From positions 47,125,797-47,189,796 of the forward strand of contig CP136061.1 of assembly GCA_032622095.1 (NCBI GenBank): a stretch of 64,000 nt of DNA, written 5' to 3'. The notes beneath the pieces are model-generated. The model made no database searches and had not been told where the DNA came from. It was given only the letters and a program-made list of their open reading frames with translations. A program made the position numbers and the translations under genes. The stretch comes from Siphonodentalium dalli (lineage: Eukaryota; Mollusca; Scaphopoda; Gadilida; Siphonodentaliidae). Positions 58,301 through 60,283 of the stretch are shown one piece after another (within the stretch, counting starts at the first letter, position 1; the number at the start of each line of letters is the position of its first letter).

Positions 58301-59850
58301 ACAGTGACCATAGCATGATTATGACCGGAGTGAGAATCCGACTTGTGTGCGCTGAATCCCCCCCCCCCCCCCCCCCCCCCTGATTTTATCGGGCCCGATT
58401 TATCCAGCATCCGGATTTAACCGGGCACAATCGGGATTGTGTGTGCCGACACTAATACCTTTTCCATCAATGCGAGTCCAAACTGATCCCACAGCTGTAT
58501 TTGAGCAGTAGAATCCAAGCTTCTGTATCTTCATCACACAAGCCTGGAAATAGTGAGTCTGACATTTGCAGAATGAGGTCCACAGAGGGTTAATTTAGTG
58601 ATGCTATCCTGCATGGCAGGCCAGCATCACCAAATTCACCATTTGGGAACCTCATTCTGCTTTATATTGGCCTCAGCTGATATCTATGGGAGACATAGGG
58701 TAAGATTGAAGTTCCCCAGTTGAAGTTGGTGAGTGATGTTCATCCATTAGTCACCTCGATTATGCATTTTATCTTCTGCAAATTAGGGGATATAGAAACT
58801 AAACAGAAGGGAAAAAGTAGCTAATGTAAAAACAATGCTAAATTGACACTATAGATACTTCCCAGAAGATGAGTCATAAGCAGAATGAGGCCCACAGAGG
58901 GTGAATTTGGTGATGCTAGCCCACTGTGCTAAACTAAACTAAAAAAGAAATAGAATCTATGCGAAGAAGTTTCTTTTGTAATCTGATAATAAAGAAACTT
59001 TCCAGAGAAGATGAGGTCTAAGCAGAATGAGGTCCCCAGATGGTGAATTTGGTGATGGTGTGATAGCGTCACTAGATTCACCCTCTGGGGACTTCATTCT
59101 GAAATGACAGGCACACTAAACTCAGGCTTGCCACCATAGGACAAATTAAATGCCTTTTGACAACAGTGATGACAACCATAGGCCTTTTCGCCTGTCTGGC
59201 GTTTAATTTTCTTGAACATCACTGAAAATGAATAATAGACCATTCCAATGTAACTTTTATAACTGGGTGGGAAGATCCGTTTAGTACTGACTTCATTCTA
59301 CAATTGTCAGACACACTAAATTCAGGCTTGCCCGTAGTATGTTGAGGCAATGGAAGATTTAAATTCCTAGGTAATGTAGATAAATTGTATGTTCTTTCTT
59401 TCTTTGTTGATAATTTGTCATCTTGCAAATAAGTGTTTTATTCACAGCAATGCTCCCTTATAAACAGATGGTTGAATCTTATAATATGTGAATTAGTACA
59501 AATCTGCTGGTAAAAGTAATTCAGGAAAATACATCCTCTCAATCTTTTTCCAGAAACGGAAGATTTTGCGGCAGACAATGCAACGACAACGAGATGAGCA
59601 GTTGAGGCGGGCAGGTGGGGCTGGTGGAGGAGGTAATCTCAGCCCACAGAGCATGCAACCAAACTCCATGCATGTCACTGGTAACAGCACGTCACCAAAT
59701 GTTTGTTTCGTAGGTCCCGCTGGTTCCCCTGATGATAAAATGACTGCGCCAAAGATGATGGGCTCACCGGCACGAATTCGACCAACCATGTCTTCCTCTG
59801 TCAGGTTCAGTGATTATCACCTCAGACAAGATCCCGAGAATATCATATGA
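1219..59850 (+). CDS. Grin1: NMDA-type glutamate receptor subunit, GluN1 class (gene-level, 5' end outside window)
   Basis: Obligatory glycine/D-serine-binding subunit of the tetrameric, Ca2+-permeable NMDA receptor at the neuronal plasma membrane. I joined 15 internal exons by eye using GT-AG sites and agreement with the family; phases are consistent and the sum is exactly 730 codons, followed by one of two terminal exons (81 or 98 residues). Order: distal amino-terminal domain (about residues 1-265), S1 with the cysteine-rich loop (275-410), M1, pore loop with [10 protein letters not shown] (411-488), M3 with [11 protein letters not shown] (489-538), S2 (539-670), M4 (682-705), then a basic C0-like helix. 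The start codon, signal peptide and first half of the amino-terminal domain are missing because the gene enters from the left edge. Exons are small (99-235 bp) and introns reach about 8 kb. GluN1 rather than GluN2/3 is supported by [27 protein letters not shown] and HESGFME. Confidence 0.95.
1731..1834 (+). CDS. Grin1: GluN1 exon: amino-terminal domain
   Basis: Acceptor ttttgcag at 1730, donor gtacgt at 1835; enters phase 0 and leaves phase 2. It encodes an acidic helix ([16 protein letters not shown]) and then [10 protein letters not shown], which matches the ARVIILSAS strand of vertebrate GluN1. The last lysine/asparagine codon is split and completed by the first base of the exon at 3454. 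Confidence 0.9.
2043..2303. mobile_element. TA-flanked palindromic MITE (family P), copy 1
   Basis: Ends cagtaatgccctaaataat and its complement, flanked by TA. Arms read ccttaaccacagcagaatt...ggatttagtcggaaatatgg. An inner stretch of one arm (ttcaggatttagttggaaat) is duplicated in this copy, and the apex is rearranged. The TA flanks suggest a Tc1/mariner-type non-autonomous element. Other copies: 9151, 23282, 46909, 57176 and 63002. Confidence 0.85.
2649..3179. repeat. Fold-back repeat, about 120-bp arms
   Basis: The left arm (2649-2775, containing tgtccggaaaagcttctat) and right arm (3060-3179, containing gatagaagcatttccggaca) are inverted copies separated by about 285 bp of AT-rich sequence. 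No target duplication was evident. It lies in the intron between exons 1731-1834 and 3454-3566. Confidence 0.75.
3454..3566 (+). CDS. Grin1: GluN1 exon: amino-terminal domain (YVWIVSER)
   Basis: Acceptor atttttcag at 3453, donor gaag|gtca at 3567; enters phase 2 and leaves phase 1. It encodes [31 protein letters not shown], the counterpart of the MTGSGYVWLVGEREISG segment of the family. Joined to its neighbours it reads without stop. Confidence 0.92.
4262..4617. repeat. Weak inverted repeat
   Basis: About 43 bp around 4262-4303 (tagagacctttcacaaaatc) recurs inverted at 4575-4617 (gattttgcgaaaggtctct), with mismatches. It may be the remains of a fold-back element; no ends could be defined. 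Confidence 0.5.
4797..5205. repeat. Fold-back repeat
   Basis: The left arm (ccgataaaactcc..., cccatcaaagctcagattt) and right arm (aactctgagctttgtttgat, ctgatcgga) are inverted, covering roughly 4797-4925 and 5075-5205. The middle includes a short AT-rich loop. A similar design to 2649-3179 (both carry a diverged ttcgAntcaaatcaaatat box) suggests the same family. Confidence 0.7.
5348..5680. mobile_element. piggyBac-like MITE, type B, copy 1
   Basis: A TTAA at 5344-5347 and 5681-5684 flanks an element that starts ccctttgcgagtagaatga and ends ctctccaaaggg. TTAA target duplication with CCC...GGG ends is the piggyBac hallmark. No transposase frame is present. A second copy in opposite orientation is at 57580-57925. 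Confidence 0.8.
5816..6205. mobile_element. piggyBac-like double-hairpin MITE (type A), copy 1
   Basis: TTAA flanks (5812-5815, 6206-6209); ends ccctttacccaacaaaccgg and ggccgttctgttgggtaaag. Inside are two about 75-bp near-perfect hairpins (5963-6034 and 6112-6181) built on tgcattctcttatatatgcg, the second being the reverse complement of the first. The element is thus an inverted repeat of inverted repeats. It sits about 45 bp before exon 6254-6425. Confidence 0.88.
6254..6425 (+). CDS. Grin1: GluN1 exon: amino-terminal domain, with multiplied 3' boundary
   Basis: Acceptor ttttag at 6253, donor tacag|gtaac at 6426; enters phase 1 and leaves phase 2. It encodes [20 protein letters not shown], then [20 protein letters not shown] and ends [11 protein letters not shown], matching the region around NGKNESAHISDAV...VHELLEKENITDPP. 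Its last about 40 bp and the donor are repeated twice more directly downstream (see repeat 6392-6530). Only the first donor keeps the reading frame: from the second one the codon after the tyrosine and arginine is TAA. Confidence 0.9.
6392..6530 (+). repeat. Tandem triplication of exon end plus splice donor
   Basis: A 47/48-bp unit (exon tail ggaacccatggagcagtgg... plus donor tacag|gtaac) is repeated three times, with donors at 6426, 6473 and 6521. The first is the functional boundary of exon 6254-6425; the others differ at a few bases. Unit length is not a multiple of three in the first step, and reading across the first donor into copy two reaches TAA at its donor. Confidence 0.92.
6565..6760. 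repeat. Diverged hairpins of the tgcattctcttatatatg family
   Basis: Two degraded hairpins (about 6571-6647 and 6683-6750) related to the piggyBac-like elements, without clear ends. Confidence 0.7.
6975..7128. repeat. Inverted repeat, related to 42418-42556
   Basis: About 53-bp arms (6975-7027 and 7075-7128; gcaagttggtct versus agaccaacttacattcat) form a hairpin. A related hairpin (tttgcatccatactccatgg) lies at 42418-42556. Confidence 0.65.
7180..7235 (+). repeat. 56-bp direct repeat, left copy
   Basis: Identical by eye to 8547-8602 (starts ttaaacctggtttatcaatg). The two copies bracket 1.3 kb that holds a hairpin at 8117-8193 and a piggyBac-type right end at 8547. Confidence 0.8.
8117..8193. 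repeat. Hairpin of the piggyBac-like type A MITE, solo
   Basis: About 75-bp near-perfect palindrome around gcgagtcgaccataggtcgc. The left TTAA end is missing; a matching right end (aaaggg|ttaa) appears at 8541-8550. Confidence 0.8.
8547..8602 (+). repeat. 56-bp direct repeat, right copy
   Basis: Right partner of 7180-7235. Its first four bases are the TTAA that ends a partial piggyBac-like element (hairpin at 8117-8193, then ggcactgaaaggg). Confidence 0.8.
8766..8838. repeat. Short palindrome
   Basis: gaaatgttcagataataag pairs with cttattatctgaacatttc. A related arrangement in opposite orientation lies at 38751-38900 and fragments at 10281-10325 and 36605-36650, so this is a dispersed family. 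Confidence 0.7.
9151..9367. mobile_element. TA-flanked palindromic MITE (family P), copy 2
   Basis: Full-length palindrome with TA at both ends; arms meet at ctctcactgagag. A useful reference for the altered copy at 46909. It ends 24 nt before the acceptor of exon 9392-9548. Confidence 0.9.
9392..9548 (+). CDS. Grin1: GluN1 exon: end of amino-terminal domain (GxVGFND)
   Basis: Acceptor attaacag at 9391, donor cga|gtaagt at 9549; enters phase 2 and leaves phase 0. It encodes [20 protein letters not shown], then [23 protein letters not shown], corresponding to the [39 protein letters not shown] segment. The intron leading into it is nearly filled by a palindromic MITE ending only 24 nt before the splice site, so the branch point and pyrimidine tract must lie in those 24 nt or inside the MITE. 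Confidence 0.92.
9787..10232. mobile_element. piggyBac-like double-hairpin MITE (type A), copy 2
   Basis: TTAA flanks at 9783-9786 and 10233-10236; the same ends and two hairpins as copy 1. The spacer between hairpins is longer because the AT-rich tttcttacatt unit is repeated. Confidence 0.88.
10328..10578. mobile_element. piggyBac-like double-hairpin MITE (type A), 5'-truncated
   Basis: Both hairpins and the right end (gttctgttggggtaaaggg, then TTAA at 10579-10582) are present; the left end is replaced by a fragment of the attatctgaac palindrome. The spacer between the hairpins is in inverted orientation relative to copies 1 and 3, meaning the inner part has flipped. Confidence 0.82.
10998..11610 (+). 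repeat. Tandem repeat, about 215-240-bp unit, three copies
   Basis: Units start gggatga(g/a)(t/a)tgattgatta at 10998, about 11214 and about 11453, and share ataagtaacaatccatat and ctgaaaaattg boxes. Diverged; no coding content. Confidence 0.75.
11870..11968 (+). CDS. Grin1: GluN1 exon: linker to S1 (WPGG.TE.PRGY)
   Basis: 33 codons, phase 0 at both ends; acceptor atttccag at 11869, donor aag|gtaagc at 11969. It encodes [29 protein letters not shown], nearly the family signature WPGGETEKPRGYQMST that links the amino-terminal domain to the ligand-binding domain. Confidence 0.95.
12024..12150. mobile_element. Palindromic MITE (family Q, 'CAAGCC'), copy
   Basis: caagctcgaaaatagtgtgt then gaatgaggtccctagagggt, mirrored by ccctctggggacctcattct. 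Family Q occurs at 20652, 23508, 26884, 58541 and 60028, often as two nested hairpins. A half-hairpin follows at 12260-12300. Superfamily not determined. Confidence 0.8.
12805..13665. mobile_element. hAT-like non-autonomous element H1, copy 1
   Basis: 861 bp. Ends tagagcctgaagccaccat and tggcttcggggtcta form imperfect terminal inverted repeats; the flanks are an exact 8-bp duplication, ctgtaaga, at 12797-12804 and 13666-13673. An 8-bp duplication with TAG/CTA-type ends points to the hAT superfamily. No transposase frame. A second copy lies at 56069-56917. Confidence 0.92.
14392..14509 (+). CDS. Grin1: GluN1 exon: S1 ligand-binding segment and cysteine loop
   Basis: Acceptor tctttag at 14391, donor actg|gtatgt at 14510; enters phase 0 and leaves phase 1. 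It encodes [12 protein letters not shown], containing the aromatic aligned with rat Phe484, then a loop with cysteines in ENPVCDLNN and GRVKCDHLN. These are the partners of the YCC and GYC cysteines in the next exon, so both disulfides of the GluN1 loop can form. The loop is shorter than in vertebrates. The next exon is 8.5 kb away; the intron contains a DIRS-like retrotransposon. Confidence 0.92.
14730..14997 (+). repeat. Dispersed repeat serving as target of the first DIRS element
   Basis: Begins tagctcacctgagacaaagt, has a gtccgtccgtccgtc run, then aatgggttcatatttggtgt repeated near 14830 and 14985. The same text resumes at 20083 (atttggtacaaagggtcctt), so the DIRS-like element split this repeat. 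Related fragments lie at 21290-21500. Confidence 0.75.
14995..20082 (+). mobile_element. DIRS-like retrotransposon D1, degenerate
   Basis: Inverted terminal repeats of about 180 bp (15025-15205 versus 19845-20030). Just inside the right one lies an internal complementary region (19690-19785) that reads as the complement of the left outer end joined to the complement of the right outer end. This arrangement is specific to DIRS-type elements, which replicate through a circle and insert by a tyrosine recombinase without target duplication; none is seen. The inside has frames up to about 170 codons, but I could not recognise reverse transcriptase or recombinase motifs, so it is decayed or deleted. 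Position of the complementary region implies sense on the + strand. Confidence 0.85.
19690..19785. repeat. Internal complementary region of D1
   Basis: First part (gggcttcctttggcggaaat) is the complement of 14997-15025; second part (tttccttaaagaaagcctga) is the complement of 20030-20080. They join at aaatatgatatt, the inferred circle junction. Confidence 0.88.
20652..21086. mobile_element. Palindromic MITE (family Q), long double-hairpin copy
   Basis: Outer ends caagcctggaaatagtgtgt and acacactaaattcaggcttg; inside are two diverged gaggtccccagagggtgaat hairpins separated by about 150 bp. A partial copy follows at 21508-21620. Confidence 0.8.
22972..23096 (+). CDS. Grin1: GluN1 exon: S1 (YCC..YCMDLL)
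   Basis: Acceptor atttttcag at 22971, donor aag|gtaggt at 23097; enters phase 1 and leaves phase 0. It encodes [27 protein letters not shown], then [10 protein letters not shown], matching [33 protein letters not shown]. All three cysteines of the family motif are kept. Confidence 0.95.
23282..23379. mobile_element. TA-flanked palindromic MITE (family P), short copy
   Basis: Only the outer about 48 bp of each arm is left, meeting at gaattatgcccataattc. Internal deletion at the apex produced a 98-bp perfect-looking hairpin. Confidence 0.85.
23508..23862. mobile_element. Palindromic MITE (family Q), double-hairpin copy
   Basis: Two gaatgaggtccccagagg hairpins (23512-23602 and 23745-23845). 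It ends about 45 nt upstream of exon 23905-24069. Confidence 0.8.
23905..24069 (+). CDS. Grin1: GluN1 exon: S1 glycine site (APLTIN..R)
   Basis: 55 codons, phase 0 at both ends; acceptor tcttctgtag at 23904, donor aag|gtaagc at 24070. It encodes [20 protein letters not shown], then [20 protein letters not shown] and [10 protein letters not shown]. The Pro, Thr and Arg that contact glycine (rat Pro516, Thr518, Arg523) are all present. A copy of the palindromic 'CAAGCC' MITE ends about 45 nt upstream of the acceptor. Confidence 0.97.
24070..25556. other. Intron without recognisable elements
   Basis: About 1.5 kb between the APLTIN exon and the M1 exon. I see AT-rich unique-looking sequence only, with no repeat structure or coding similarity. 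Confidence 0.5.
25557..25791 (+). CDS. Grin1: GluN1 exon: M1 and pore loop
   Basis: The largest internal exon. Acceptor gttttttcag at 25556, donor gaag|gtcagt at 25792; enters phase 0 and leaves phase 1. It encodes [12 protein letters not shown], the M1 helix [27 protein letters not shown], an acidic linker, and the re-entrant pore loop [20 protein letters not shown]. The asparagine of LLNSG is the N site that sets Ca2+ permeability and Mg2+ block in the family; it is intact. Confidence 0.97.
25808..26460 (+). repeat. Tandem repeat, about 170-bp unit
   Basis: At least three diverged units starting taaatcctttagcacaccct (25808, about 26108, about 26277), each with a caccaaacttcatatgg box and ending ggccatcttggattttactc. 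A fragment of the same repeat is at 28192-28440. Non-coding. Confidence 0.8.
26884..27006. mobile_element. Palindromic MITE (family Q), single hairpin
   Basis: gcagaatgaggttcccagag pairs with ctctggggacctcattctgc around a small loop; the right outer arm acacaccctatttcaaggct is kept while the left one is diverged. Lies 160 nt before the M3 exon. Confidence 0.85.
27166..27314 (+). CDS. Grin1: GluN1 exon: M3 gate ([11 protein letters not shown])
   Basis: Acceptor attttag at 27165, donor agg|gtatgt at 27315; enters phase 1 and leaves phase 0. It encodes [20 protein letters not shown], then [20 protein letters not shown] and ITGIDDAR. The SYTANLAAF gate motif is unchanged. After M3 the family's DRPEER is DRPEAS here, so two residues of that post-M3 charged motif are lost. 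The frame stays open for about 58 codons past the donor, but that stretch has no family similarity and is intron. Confidence 0.96.
29190..29555 (+). pseudogene. LINE-type reverse transcriptase C-terminal remnant
   Basis: One frame reads [12 protein letters not shown], a TGA stop at 29226-29228, then [36 protein letters not shown] and [18 protein letters not shown]. The [10 protein letters not shown] and C..C...DE.H....C pattern is the zinc-binding tail of non-LTR retrotransposon polyproteins. The internal stop and lack of upstream polymerase show it is dead. It lies in the 8-kb intron between M3 and S2 exons. Confidence 0.65.
29640..29840 (+). repeat. GAT/ATG microsatellite
   Basis: Imperfect gatgatgatg tract. 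It opens short Met/Asp-rich or Ser-rich frames on both strands that are not genes. Confidence 0.85.
30433..31345 (+). repeat. Dispersed repeat with about 280-bp direct duplication
   Basis: Starts ctagcagattagcccgcggg; the block with ttcactaaagtatataaacg and ggtcgcacgggctcgcgaat occurs at about 30780-30950 and again at 31020-31205. It ends gttttcgagtctataaggg. The motifs recur in the array at 32806. The long frames here are repeat shadows. Confidence 0.7.
32806..33815 (+). repeat. Tandem array with 122-bp unit and (ACAG)n tails
   Basis: Units begin aaatttcaagtcgatagctc at 32850, 32972, 33222, 33344, 33466 and 33588, a strict 122-bp spacing within two blocks. Each unit has gtctgcgcatgcgcgaagc. 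Both blocks open with actagccgatgagcccgacg (32806, 33181) and close with a cagacagacagacag tract then ttcaaaatatata. The layout resembles tandemly joined retroposed repeats. Confidence 0.85.
34161..34299. mobile_element. Palindromic MITE, nearly perfect, TA-type
   Basis: tacaacgagtccccagttta mirrors taaactggggacgagttgta; about 65-bp arms meet at ctgggccgagcctttggcga. A rearranged relative is at 10768-10862 (ggtccccagtttataac, gggacgagttgcaga). Confidence 0.88.
34712..34873. mobile_element. Palindromic MITE, about 75-bp arms
   Basis: attatacaatgttgtgtaca mirrors tgtacacaacattgtataat, with tccaatatgac boxes near the apex. Pieces of it (gagtccaatatgac) recur at 35145-35205. It lies about 420 nt before the S2 exon. 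Confidence 0.88.
35297..35448 (+). CDS. Grin1: GluN1 exon: S2, with Ala at the Ser688 position
   Basis: Acceptor atatttcag at 35296, donor aa|gtgagt at 35449; enters phase 0 and leaves phase 2. It encodes [20 protein letters not shown], then [20 protein letters not shown] and [10 protein letters not shown]. Against the family's [23 protein letters not shown], the serine that contacts glycine or D-serine (rat Ser688) is alanine, coded by gca at 35345-35347. The neighbouring valine is kept. The intron before it is about 8 kb. Confidence 0.96.
35940..36306 (+). repeat. Tandem array of 3' splice site plus exon start
   Basis: Six copies of gtcttccag|tgatctgcaggtg precede the true acceptor at 36306; copy junctions are at 35964, 36015, 36066, 36134, 36185 and 36253, with spacing 51, 51, 68, 51, 68 and 53. 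The 68-bp units contain an extra actcaacctttatctata segment. If a decoy were used, the frame reads NDLQVFIY, then one or a few residues, then TAA in 'actcataa'. Confidence 0.93.
36307..36479 (+). CDS. Grin1: GluN1 exon: S2 (FIWDS), with multiplied 5' boundary
   Basis: Acceptor gtcttccag at 36306, donor gaaa|gtaagt at 36480; enters phase 2 and leaves phase 1. It encodes [20 protein letters not shown], then [20 protein letters not shown] and [18 protein letters not shown]. The Trp-Asp pair (rat Trp731 and Asp732) that closes the glycine pocket is present, and so is the cysteine in KVCDL that pairs with the one in GSESC of the next exon. Six imperfect copies of its acceptor and first bases precede it (repeat 35940-36306). 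Confidence 0.96.
36820..36924 (+). CDS. Grin1: GluN1 exon: end of S2, leading to M4, with multiplied 3' boundary
   Basis: Acceptor tttataag at 36819, donor gcag|gtaagg at 36925; phase 1 at both ends. It encodes [20 protein letters not shown], then [16 protein letters not shown], matching NGFMEDLDKTW...NAPATLTFENMAG. The exon's last bases with the donor recur three more times downstream (36925-37125). Reading through to any later donor meets an in-frame TAG after CMG-type codons (gga tag), just short of M4. Confidence 0.94.
36900..37130 (+). repeat. Tandem array of exon end plus 5' splice site
   Basis: A 58-60-bp unit (ggttaactaacatggcag|gtaaggctgcattaag...) occurs four times, with donors at 36925, 36984, 37042 and 37102. 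The first is the real donor of exon 36820-36924. Later copies keep the GT(AAGG) donor but differ in the exon-like part (atggcggg, atgtcggg). Confidence 0.93.
37704..37849 (+). CDS. Grin1: GluN1 exon: M4 and C0 helix
   Basis: Acceptor ctcttgtag at 37703, donor gag|gtaggc at 37850; enters phase 1 and leaves phase 0. It encodes the M4 helix [20 protein letters not shown], then [20 protein letters not shown] and ADRWRGNIE. The last part corresponds to the C0 segment, which in vertebrates binds calmodulin and alpha-actinin. The RWRG.IE ending continues naturally into the KRK start of either terminal exon. A 149-bp TTAA-flanked hairpin MITE begins 23 nt after the donor. Confidence 0.96.
37873..38021. 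mobile_element. piggyBac-like hairpin MITE (type C)
   Basis: TTAA flanks at 37869-37872 and 38022-38025; ends ccctttcatgattggagc and gctcctgtcatgaaagtg, with one central tgcattctcttttatagg hairpin. Starts 23 nt after the M4 exon donor. Confidence 0.82.
38040..41101. other. Intron, mostly without recognisable elements
   Basis: AT-rich sequence with an inverted relative of the 8620-8880 palindrome region at 38751-38950. No coding similarity found; the short open frames lack family features. Confidence 0.5.
41102..41183 (+). CDS. Possible cassette exon in the C-tail intron (uncertain)
   Basis: An open stretch with a strong donor (gag|gtgagt) and an acceptor-like gtgcag, though its pyrimidine tract is poor. 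In the phase left by the M4 exon it reads [20 protein letters not shown] and then IIVRG, a basic-hydrophobic mix like a calmodulin-binding segment. It is 82 bp, so inclusion shifts the frame of both terminal exons: each then ends soon (14 codons or so). A minor acceptor 7 nt further in (ag at 41107-41108) gives an in-frame 75-bp exon with a different sequence. No family sequence supports it, so it may be chance. Confidence 0.25.
42245..42414. repeat. Diverged type C piggyBac-like hairpins
   Basis: Contains tatataaaagaatacaatgg, catatatatgcaaggctccc and aggagaatgcactggcac, ending catcaagaaaagg|ttaa at 42415. The left end is lost. Confidence 0.65.
42418..42556. repeat. Inverted repeat related to 6975-7128
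   Basis: ggatgttggtttgcattcca pairs imperfectly with tggaatgctacaaaataaac around a gatgcacgttgat/gatcaatttgcatcc stem. Confidence 0.65.
42589..42969. mobile_element. piggyBac-like double-hairpin MITE (type A), copy 3
   Basis: TTAA flanks at 42585-42588 and 42970-42973, ends ccctttacccaacagaacgg and cttctgttgggtaaaggg, two inverted hairpins. Almost identical to copy 1 at 5816, which implies recent activity. Confidence 0.9.
43446..43691 (+). CDS. Grin1: GluN1 terminal exon A (short C-tail, 81 aa)
   Basis: Acceptor tatttccag at 43445, phase 0, ending at TGA 43689-43691. It encodes [18 protein letters not shown], then a Pro/Gln/Thr-rich low-complexity tail ([20 protein letters not shown]) ending ILGIQV. 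The KRK start continues the basic C0 helix. A hydrophobic residue at -2 and valine at 0 would fit a class II PDZ ligand, which is inference only. No AATAAA occurs between the stop and the DIRS-like element that begins about 90 bp downstream; the first + strand AATAAA is at 44208, inside that element. Confidence 0.85.
   Translation, partial: KRKKLRETWDYLHEITGKSKNSSFMPDVGMLRGEPPGPSPHAHPQQTTSGASPQVDQPTAATTPHVQTQPKNIPPILGIQV
46909..47122. mobile_element. Family P palindromic MITE with massive A-to-G change
   Basis: Aligns along its full length with the copies at 9151 and 63002 (fixed points: tacagt at the left, ggcttgttgc, ttcatcgg, gagagctttccgatg, ttctgctgtggtt, gggcatt). About 24 adenines in the left arm and 25 in the right arm of the reference are G here. 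I count about five C-to-T, at most two T-to-C, two A-to-T, no G-to-A, and one deletion of about 6 bp. Adenines that remain often follow G (gagag, ggatt, cgatg). The resulting GC-rich frames are artefacts. Confidence 0.9.
48170..48256. repeat. Internal complementary region of D2
   Basis: gtgtaacgtatctttgacgg (complement of 43785-43806) runs into ttttcaatagaaaatacata and ctaataagatacttacac (complement of 48510-48557). Confidence 0.9.
48640..48850. mobile_element. piggyBac-like type C MITE, left-degraded
   Basis: Two hairpins (48651-48727 and 48752-48823) and a right end caaaggg|ttaa at 48845-48854. Immediately right of D2. Confidence 0.75.
48930..49169. mobile_element. piggyBac-like type C MITE
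   Basis: TTAA flanks at 48926-48929 and 49170-49173; ends cccttccatgactgaagg and agctcccgttatgaaggg; two diverged hairpins. Confidence 0.8.
49174..50508. other. Intronic stretch with no recognised feature
   Basis: AT-rich, no repeat structure visible by eye and no coding similarity. Confidence 0.5.
50513..50715. repeat. piggyBac-like type C MITE, right-truncated
   Basis: Begins gtttgttaaaccttccatga (degraded TTAA and left end), contains two hairpins (tatataagagaatgcattgg), and loses the right end at about 50710. Confidence 0.7.
51103..51694. mobile_element. DNA transposon derivative with about 38-bp inverted ends
   Basis: gggcgattccattcattagg at the left and taatgaatggaatcgccc at the right, both followed inward by the ggctacaatgggtaa box. 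No target duplication could be identified, so the superfamily is open. Internal sequence AT-rich. Confidence 0.75.
51797..51881. repeat. Palindrome
   Basis: gttagagcacaagaattgtt mirrors aacaattcgcgtgctctgac, with ctttaccagaat/attctggtaaag inside. Confidence 0.85.
51911..53220. other. Intronic stretch with no recognised feature
   Basis: No coding similarity or repeat structure seen. Short hydrophobic frames near 52340-52540 have no family features. Confidence 0.45.
53225..53430 (+). repeat. Minisatellite-like tandem repeat
   Basis: Four to five diverged copies of tttattgacnattcctttg followed by tatgatacctactcattatg, unit length about 40-60 bp. Confidence 0.75.
54868..55219. mobile_element. 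hAT-like MITE H2
   Basis: 352 bp with ends caggggcgccggaag and cttccggcgcccctg, perfectly complementary over 15 bp, and an exact 8-bp duplication ttagaaat at 54860-54867 and 55220-55227. The internal ccccctgcccttg box near each end extends the inverted repeat. CAGGGGCG-type ends plus 8-bp duplications are typical of hAT elements. Confidence 0.92.
55785..56060 (+). repeat. GAT/ATG microsatellite, left part
   Basis: Imperfect gatgatgatga tract that continues at 56925-57020; the hAT-like element H1 copy 2 has inserted into it. Generates Asp/Met-rich and Ser/His-rich false frames. Confidence 0.85.
56069..56917. mobile_element. hAT-like non-autonomous element H1, copy 2
   Basis: 849 bp, same ends and interior as 12805-13665 (shared tactgtgaatcgcaaagaac and tcaatgatgcatgcatatat). 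Flanked by an exact 8-bp duplication atgcaaat at 56061-56068 and 56918-56925. Confidence 0.92.
57176..57309. mobile_element. Family P palindromic MITE, arm-deleted copy
   Basis: Left arm complete up to ttcatcggaaagctctc, then a jump to gattacttagggcattactg. Most of the right arm is deleted, so it cannot fold fully. The terminal bases of the two ends share the private change taagtaatc/gattactta. Confidence 0.85.
57580..57925. mobile_element. piggyBac-like MITE, type B, copy 2 (inverted)
   Basis: Reverse orientation of 5348-5680. Right TTAA at 57926-57929; the left one is mutated to TCAA (57576-57579). Shares gacgacatatatgtcgttct-type ends and tgacgtcat box. Confidence 0.82.
58357..58381 (+). 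repeat. Poly-C run
   Basis: About 24 consecutive C bases; length in the assembly may be unreliable. Confidence 0.9.
58541..59135. mobile_element. Family Q MITE, long nested copy
   Basis: Outer ends caagcctggaaatagtgagt and cacactaaactcaggcttg, with three to four diverged gaatgaggtcc...gggtgaatttag half-hairpins inside. Confidence 0.78.
59554..59850 (+). CDS. Grin1: GluN1 terminal exon B (98-aa C-tail)
   Basis: Acceptor ttttccag at 59553, phase 0, stop TGA 59848-59850. It encodes [20 protein letters not shown], a Gly-rich hinge GGAGGGG, then a Ser/Pro/Met-rich tail ending [11 protein letters not shown]. The basic start resembles the EKRKT..R junction of protostome GluN1 tails and parallels terminal exon A (KRKxLRxT), so the two look like duplicated, mutually exclusive last exons. 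Candidate polyadenylation signals (AATAAA) follow at 60771 and 61222. Confidence 0.88.
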   Translation, partial: KRKILRQTMQRQRDEQLRRAGGAGGGGNLSPQSMQPNSMHVTGNSTSPNVCFVGPAGSPDDKMTAPKMMGSPARIRPTMSSSVRFSDYHLRQDPENII

Positions 59851-60027
59851 ATGAATTTACTATATAGGCCTGGGAGCTAGTCTACACCCATGCAACTACA
59901 ATTTTGTTTGTTTACAAATATCCTATATAGGCCTGCATGGGAGCTACTCTACATCTGAGATGTGGTACAATTTCATTTCACTTAAGAATCTCAATTATTT
60001 AAAGATGGTCTATCTCTTCCCTGAAGA
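59851..60027 (+). other. Proximal 3' UTR of terminal exon B
   Basis: Sequence between the stop codon and the family Q MITE; a tataggcctg-containing segment is duplicated at 59861 and 59923. No AATAAA here, so the 3' UTR probably continues through the MITE at 60028. Confidence 0.5.
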
Positions 60028-60283
60028 TCAAGCCTTGAAATAGCGTGTCTGTCATTTGCAGAATGAGGTCCCCAGAGGGTGAATTTAGCGATGCTACCCC
60101 CGCACAGCGGGCTAGCATCCCTAAATTCACCCTCTGGGGACCTCATTCTGCTGAGGTGTAAGCAGAATGAGGTCCCCAGAGGGTGAATTTGGTGATGCTA
60201 GCCCGCTATGCGGGATAGCATAAAAAAATTCACCCTCTGGGGACCTCATTCTACAAATGACAGGCACACTATTTCAAGGCTTG
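60028..60283. mobile_element. Family Q MITE, best-preserved double hairpin
   Basis: Outer ends caagccttgaaatagcgtgt and cacactatttcaaggcttg; two consecutive near-perfect hairpins (gaggtccccagagggtgaat mirrored by attcaccctctggggacctc). It probably lies in the 3' UTR of the longer transcript, where it would fold into dsRNA. Confidence 0.88.
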
